A stretch of 64,000 nucleotides of DNA, taken from the NCBI GenBank assembly GCA_010015655.1, contig ML976689.1:490294-554293 (forward strand), written 5' to 3'. The notes under the pieces are model-generated. The model was given only the letters and a program-made list of their open reading frames with translations. It did not search any database and was not told the DNA's origin. Position numbers and translations under genes: made by a program. The stretch is from Bimuria novae-zelandiae CBS 107.79. Its lineage: Eukaryota; Ascomycota; Dothideomycetes; Pleosporales; Didymosphaeriaceae. Shown piece by piece: positions 58,885-64,000 of the stretch; positions within the stretch are counted from its first letter, which is position 1, and each line of letters opens with the position of its first letter.

Positions 58885-61800
58885 TATAAAGGGTTAAGTA
58901 TAAAACTAGCATAGTCTTCTTAAGATCTTAGATCTTAATATTATTTCCTCCCTTTTAAGATTTATTCCTAAATTACGTGTTAAGTTTTACCTTTTTTTAT
59001 ATAAGCGTAATCTTGCTTTTATATTTATAAGTATAATATTAGTTACTATACCTGCCGAGTCTACTACCCGTAGACTCTATTTATATAACGAAATCTTTTA
59101 AGCTAGTTTTATTACTAATTACCCTTATTTTAAATATAAATTTAAAGGTTAAAAGTATCGTATTATACTTAAATTAAGTTTAAAATATACTAAGTATATT
59201 TGCCTTAGCCGTTCGTGCGTTAACATGTCTTAGGCGTCATTAGATAAGACACGAGAAGAGTATAGGAAGAAGGTTAAAAAGGATATAGAATAATTCGCTA
59301 TAGTTATTTCTTATTTATTAAAAAATAAGAGAATATTAGCGTAGGCTAAAAAGCGTGCGCGCAAGAAAACGTTATATTTTACGTCTAATTTAGCTACTAA
59401 GGAAGAGGTAGTAAATAATAAGGTGATTAATTATCCTGCTATGGATGCTTTAGTTTGATATTCGCCTACTATATAGGCGATATTAGGTTTATTAAATAGG
59501 ATGTCTTTAGTGCCTTAACTTTTATTTTAGGTGTGTAGGCTTTATATAAGTTTATTAATCCTTTCTTAATAGCTTCTTAGCTTTTTCCCTAGTTTCTTAG
59601 TGCGTTAATTATTACTATATTATAGGTTTTATTTCCTTTAAAGCTTTCTTTTATTACTTTTATATAATAGTAGTAATTATAGATCTTGTTTCGTGCCTTC
59701 TTTAAGAGCTATTAGTAGTTCTTATAAAGTTTAAATTTAAGTTTTTATATATTTTCTAAGTGTGGGTATCCTTTCTACTTAACTAACTATTCTTATAAAA
59801 ATTTATTATTTTAGAAATCTTCTTATCTAACTATTTTATATCTTAAGAGTATTTTAACTTTAAATTCGTTTTTCTCCTTTAGCTAGTAATAGAAGGTTAT
59901 CTTAATTAGTGTCTTAAGGTCTATAGGTTTAAGTTAGTTTATATAAAATACTAAATATATTTTCGAGTCTAGCGGTAGTTCTAATTAGTAGTTAATTAGT
60001 AATATTTATTTAGCAATAAAAAATAGTCTAATTTTAATATAATCTAGTTTCTTGTGCTTTTTCCTTTAGGTTTAAAGATTTTTTATAAGTAGATATGCTT
60101 TATCCCCCTTCTTTAACTAAGGTGCCATTTTTCTTTTTTAGTTTATATAAGAAATACTTTACTATTAAGCTGTTTTAAAATTTTCTCGGAGTTATGCGTG
60201 TGTTTTTTTTATAGGTTTTACTATATTTATTACTTCTTCTGTCCTAATTGCTATAGGAAGTGTTTAATTAAAGAGATATAAGTATTTTTTATAGTTTACA
60301 TAAAATAGTGCAAATCCTCTTACTATTAATATTTTGTTATTGTATGCCAACTGTGCCATAGATAATGAGGAAATTTAGTTATTCTTTTAGTTATTATAGT
60401 AGATGCGTAGGTACGTTTTAATTATCTAATTCGTACGTTCTGTCTGTTCGTCGGTTTATCGATAATATGCTATTAATAGTTTTCGTTTTATTCTAATAAG
60501 TGCTATAAGCGTTATTTAGTAGTTTAAGGTAAAGAGCTTGTCTCTATTACTAATAATTATCTTTAGAATGCCGTAGTGTTATATAAGTTAATTTAAGATA
60601 AGGAATGTAAGTTCCTTTACTATAGTTATCTTTTAATATAGTAGTAATTCTACGTATTTGGTAAATTAGCAGACGATATTTAGTATTACGTTATAACTAA
60701 TTCTTATTACAGAATCTTTTAGTCTTAGTAATTCTATAATAAAGTCTATAGTAATGTCTTCCTATAGTGTAATAGGTACTTAGATTACTTATATCTCTCT
60801 ATACTTAAGATATATTGCGTACTTGTTGCGCTAGCAGTCTGCGCATTTAAAGATATATATAGTTACTGTTTCTTTATTTCCTTTAAAGCTATAGTTCTAC
60901 TAGATAAGTTCCATTGTTTTTCTAATGCCTGGGTATCCGTATACTAGGTTATTATAGTATTATTATATAATCTCTATCTATAGTTCCTTAGATACTTCTC
61001 GTGTGAGTATAAGGAGTTAATTAAGTTTAGCTATTAGTTCTAGAGAACTATTAAGGTTTTATTTTAGTATTATAAAGTATATTTTAACTTTTTCTCCTTT
61101 ATTATTTATTCTGCTAAGAGTATCTACTCGTCCGTTTTCTTTACCTAGGGTGTATATAATTTTAAATTTATACTCTCTTAGTGTCTCTAACTATCTTGCT
61201 TATTATTAGGTTAGTTCTTTTATAGTTATAAAGCGTGTAAGGTTCTTATAGTCTATAAAAATTATAAGTTCTAAGCAGCTGTGTGCGTAAATCCTTTAGT
61301 ATTTAATAGCTTTTACTACTATAAGTAGTTCTTTATCGTGTACTTTATACTATAATTCTTCTGGTGTGAATTTGTGTGCGTAGTATACAACTAGGTGCCA
61401 CTTATTATTCTTTTCTTGCTTTACACATGCTCTAACCGCCAAGTTACTTAGGTTTATTTTAATACGTAATAGTTTATTATCTTAGAAATATATAAAGACT
61501 AGTAGTGTAACATAAGCTTTTTATAGTGTTTAGAATGCTTATTTGCATTCTTCTATTTAGTTAAAGGGTTTATTCTTTTTTATAAGGTTCGTAAGTAGTA
61601 GCGTAATTCTTAAGTAGTCCGTAATAAATTATCTATTAAATCTAGTACATTTAAGGAATACCTATATTTTTTTAAAGTTAATAAGTAATTTTTACTTCCT
61701 TACTTCCTTAATTTTTGAAAGGCTTACTTTAATGCCTTTAGTGTTAATAACATGTCCTAGAAACTCTAGTTCTATAATATAAAACTTATATTTTTAAGCT

Positions 61801-64000
61801 TTAATTATAGGTTAGCGCTATTTAGTGCTTATAGCACTATTTATACGTGTTATATATAATCTTTCTCTTACTTAGAGAATATTAGGATATTGATAAGGTA
61901 GATAATTATAAATATATTAAGGTAGTTCCTTAGTATATTATTAATTATTACTTAAAATGTTGCTAGTGCGTTTGTGAGTCTAAAGGGAATAACTTAGTAC
62001 TTATATAGTTTATATTTAGTTTAAAAAGCTATCGTTTACTTATTACCTACTACTATTCGTATAAGGTGGTATCTATCTTATAGGTTAAATTATATAAAGA
62101 TTCTTGCTCGTCCTAGTCTATCTTAAGATTCTTATATATTTAGTAGTAGGTATTTATTTTTAATTATTATATTGTTTAGCTTCTTATAGTTAATATATAG
62201 ACGTTATGTTCCATCCTTCTTTGCAATAAATATTAACGGTAATACTATAAGTAATTTTAATTTACGTATTTATTACCACTTAAGGGCTTTCTTTAGGAAT
62301 TTGCGTGTCTATTAGAGTTCTTTTTTACTCTAGCTATATAGTAGTCTAAAAGGCGGCGTTTTCCCTTCTTCGAGAATAATGCAATAATCTTAGTATGTAT
62401 GCTTAGGAAAGGCTTTTGCTCCTTTCTCTTCTTAAAATAAATAACTCTATTCTTTATATTTATTAAGAATATTAAGAGGCGTGCTATTCACTTTATACTT
62501 ACGATTTATAACCTAGTAGTTCCTTCTAGCGTTTACTAAGATATTTTTATATTTATTAACTTTTAGTCGCGAGACTATATTATTAATAGCTCTTTTATCT
62601 ACTATTATGCTTTATTAATGCGTAAGTTTTACTTAGAATGTATAGTTATAGCGCTTAAAGAATAGCGTTTATTTTTTTTAGTTAATTATAGAGTTATACT
62701 TCCTTAACTAGGGTAATTTTAAAATTACATTGTAGTTAGCTACCTTAATAATATTAAGGGTAATCTATTCCTAGTGTCTATAGATCGTAAGGGTTATTTT
62801 AATCTTGTATTTAATTGTTGCCTTACCTAGCATTAGTTATCTATTCGCGATATAGATAGTATAGGGCTTAGCCTTCTTGCGCTTATAGAGTCCTACTCTA
62901 CTAAGTACTTTTTTTAATATATAGCTTTCCTGTGCTCCTAAGTCTAGCATAGCTTTTATTTATATTTCTTTAAGCTATACTAGTAGCTTAATTAATACCT
63001 AACTATTACTAGTATTTACTTCTTTAAAGGCATTTTCCCGCCTAAGCCTAGATCTAAAAAAGTTATTTTCTTATTTCCTAGCTTTATAGATATAAGGTGT
63101 CCTTCTTTATTCTTTTCCTAAGGCTATTACTAAGCCTTTTTTAAGGAAGCTTCACTGTCTTCTTCCTTTATTACTAATTTAATCCTAAGGGTTATAGTTC
63201 TTTTTAGTATATAATTAAATCTATACTTTCTCTTTTACTCCCTGTGTTCCTTATAGTTAGGGTATAGGCATGTTTACCATATATTTAACGCGCATTTTCT
63301 ATTAACTAGTAATAATATTACTTAGTTTATTACTTAGTTAAAGTGTAAAAAGTATCGTGTTTTATGTTTATCCTAGAGGTAAATATTATAATTAGTAATA
63401 GGGCAGTTAAACTATTCCTATCTATATTAGTAATATATTTAGGGAAAGTAGCTATCTTCTTTAGCTTAGTAATAAAAGGTATATTAATCCTCTTTATAGA
63501 GGGCCTATTATATAGCACCTTGCGTAGGGTTACAATAGTCCAGGTCGTACTATAGTTCGTAGTTTAGGTTTTTGTTTAGGTATTTCTTCTTAAGGTCTTC
63601 GTAGGCGTAGTAATAGTCTGCGATTTTACGTGCTGCTTTACTAACTAAATTAGGTTAGTAAGTATAGTAAAATGCTATAGTATAGCCTTATTATTTTATT
63701 ATTATAAACCTAAAGTCTCCTTTTCTTAGCTAGTATATTTTTTAAGAAGTTAAAAACATTTATTATTTTACTAGCAACTAGTTTACTCTAACTAGGGTAA
63801 GGTATAAGAAATTAAGGTATTAGCTCTTTCTCTTTTTTATCTAAACCTTTATATACAACCTTACAGAATTGTAAGTTAATTAACCTTAATTATTCTAATT
63901 CTTTATTATAAATGTTAATTTATTTAATAGCGTTTACTACTTATTATTTTTTGTTAATTATTTCTTCCTTATTAATAGTTAGTACGTTTAGCTACCTAGT
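58885..64000 (-). mobile_element. Gypsy family A, copy 2, partial
   Basis: Starts with about 45 bp of 3' LTR end (to 58931), then the polypurine tract, antisense frame, integrase, RT (box near 61910-61870 reads YLINILIF, mutated from YIDD) and further pol/gag sequence to the window edge. Collinear with 16310-21700 of copy 1 but without the MITE and solo LTRs. RIP-decayed. Confidence 0.85.
59050..59490 (+). pseudogene. antisense reading frame of Gypsy A (copy 2)
   Basis: The same frame as at 16450-17000: SRSCVNMS, SLDKTREEYRKKVKKD, KRARKKTLYFTSNLATKEEVV, NYPAMDALV. It is slightly less mutated than copy 1 (Arg and Ala kept where copy 1 has stop, Ile or Thr). Function unknown. Confidence 0.6.

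Noticed and set aside
63330..63555. Overlapping small frames on both strands near the right edge
   Set aside because: AT-rich hydrophobic frames inside Gypsy A copy 2; random composition.
1..64000. Search for tRNA, rRNA, telomere repeats, CRISPR arrays and a biosynthetic gene cluster
   Set aside because: No cloverleaf with A/B boxes, no TTAGGG runs, no spacer arrays, and no adjacent PKS/NRPS-type genes were seen; the gene content is ordinary apart from transposons.

Overview
This is nuclear DNA of a filamentous ascomycete (Pezizomycotina). The gene families and the compartment structure suggest a dothideomycete, which is an inference. Two kinds of DNA alternate with sharp edges. GC-balanced blocks (about 1-3920, 25690-36630, 39970-45820) carry ordinary genes with short GT..AG introns. 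AT-rich blocks (about 3990-25690, 36690-39900, 45880-64000) consist of transposons decayed by C-to-T / G-to-A change, the signature of repeat-induced point mutation (RIP): TpA-rich sequence, with stop codons mostly where Gln codons stood.

Gene blocks. At the left are a possible partial gene at the edge, a small hydrophilic protein (554-1049) and a complete two-exon GH15 glucoamylase without a starch-binding domain (1648-3280), all on the minus strand. The middle block has a five-exon AIM9-like phosphotransferase (27213-29144) and a small gene split by a Copia retrotransposon (29934-35791). The right block has a Fig1-like membrane protein gene split by a hAT transposon (36228-40470), a two-exon protein with a possible permuted papain-like fold (41803-42479), and an APH-type kinase gene (42780-43731).

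Transposon blocks are nested. At 3923-5706 lies a Fot1/pogo element. At 5714-12918 lies a PIF/Harbinger element with TTA target duplications, transposase and Myb-like helper. Inside it, at about 5850-10504, sits a tyrosine-recombinase retrotransposon of Ngaro/DIRS type with the A1-ORFs-B1-A2-B2 split-repeat layout, which itself carries a 118-bp MITE. At 13578-25690 a plus-strand Gypsy element (family B) is split by a minus-strand Gypsy element (family A, 15922-23451). Family A is further broken by a MITE and two solo LTRs, and a third solo LTR lies in B. At 46074-56130 a Gypsy element (family C) has a second Fot1/pogo element inside its 5' LTR, an internal tandem duplication and another solo LTR. 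At the right are a chromodomain fragment of another Gypsy element, a truncated Fot1/pogo element and a second copy of family A running off the window.

Insertion order can be read from nesting and decay: old RIP-decayed Gypsy, Harbinger, Fot1 and hAT copies; then GC-normal solo LTRs with perfect 5-bp target duplications, a nearly undecayed Tc1/mariner element (44134-45820), and a Copia element (30241-35742) with two identical LTRs. The Copia is odd: its gag-integrase half is full of Gln-to-stop changes while its reverse transcriptase half is clean. The strongest observations are the split-repeat retrotransposon, the two host genes broken by insertions whose removal restores the frame, the half-mutated Copia, and an antisense reading frame kept in both family A copies.
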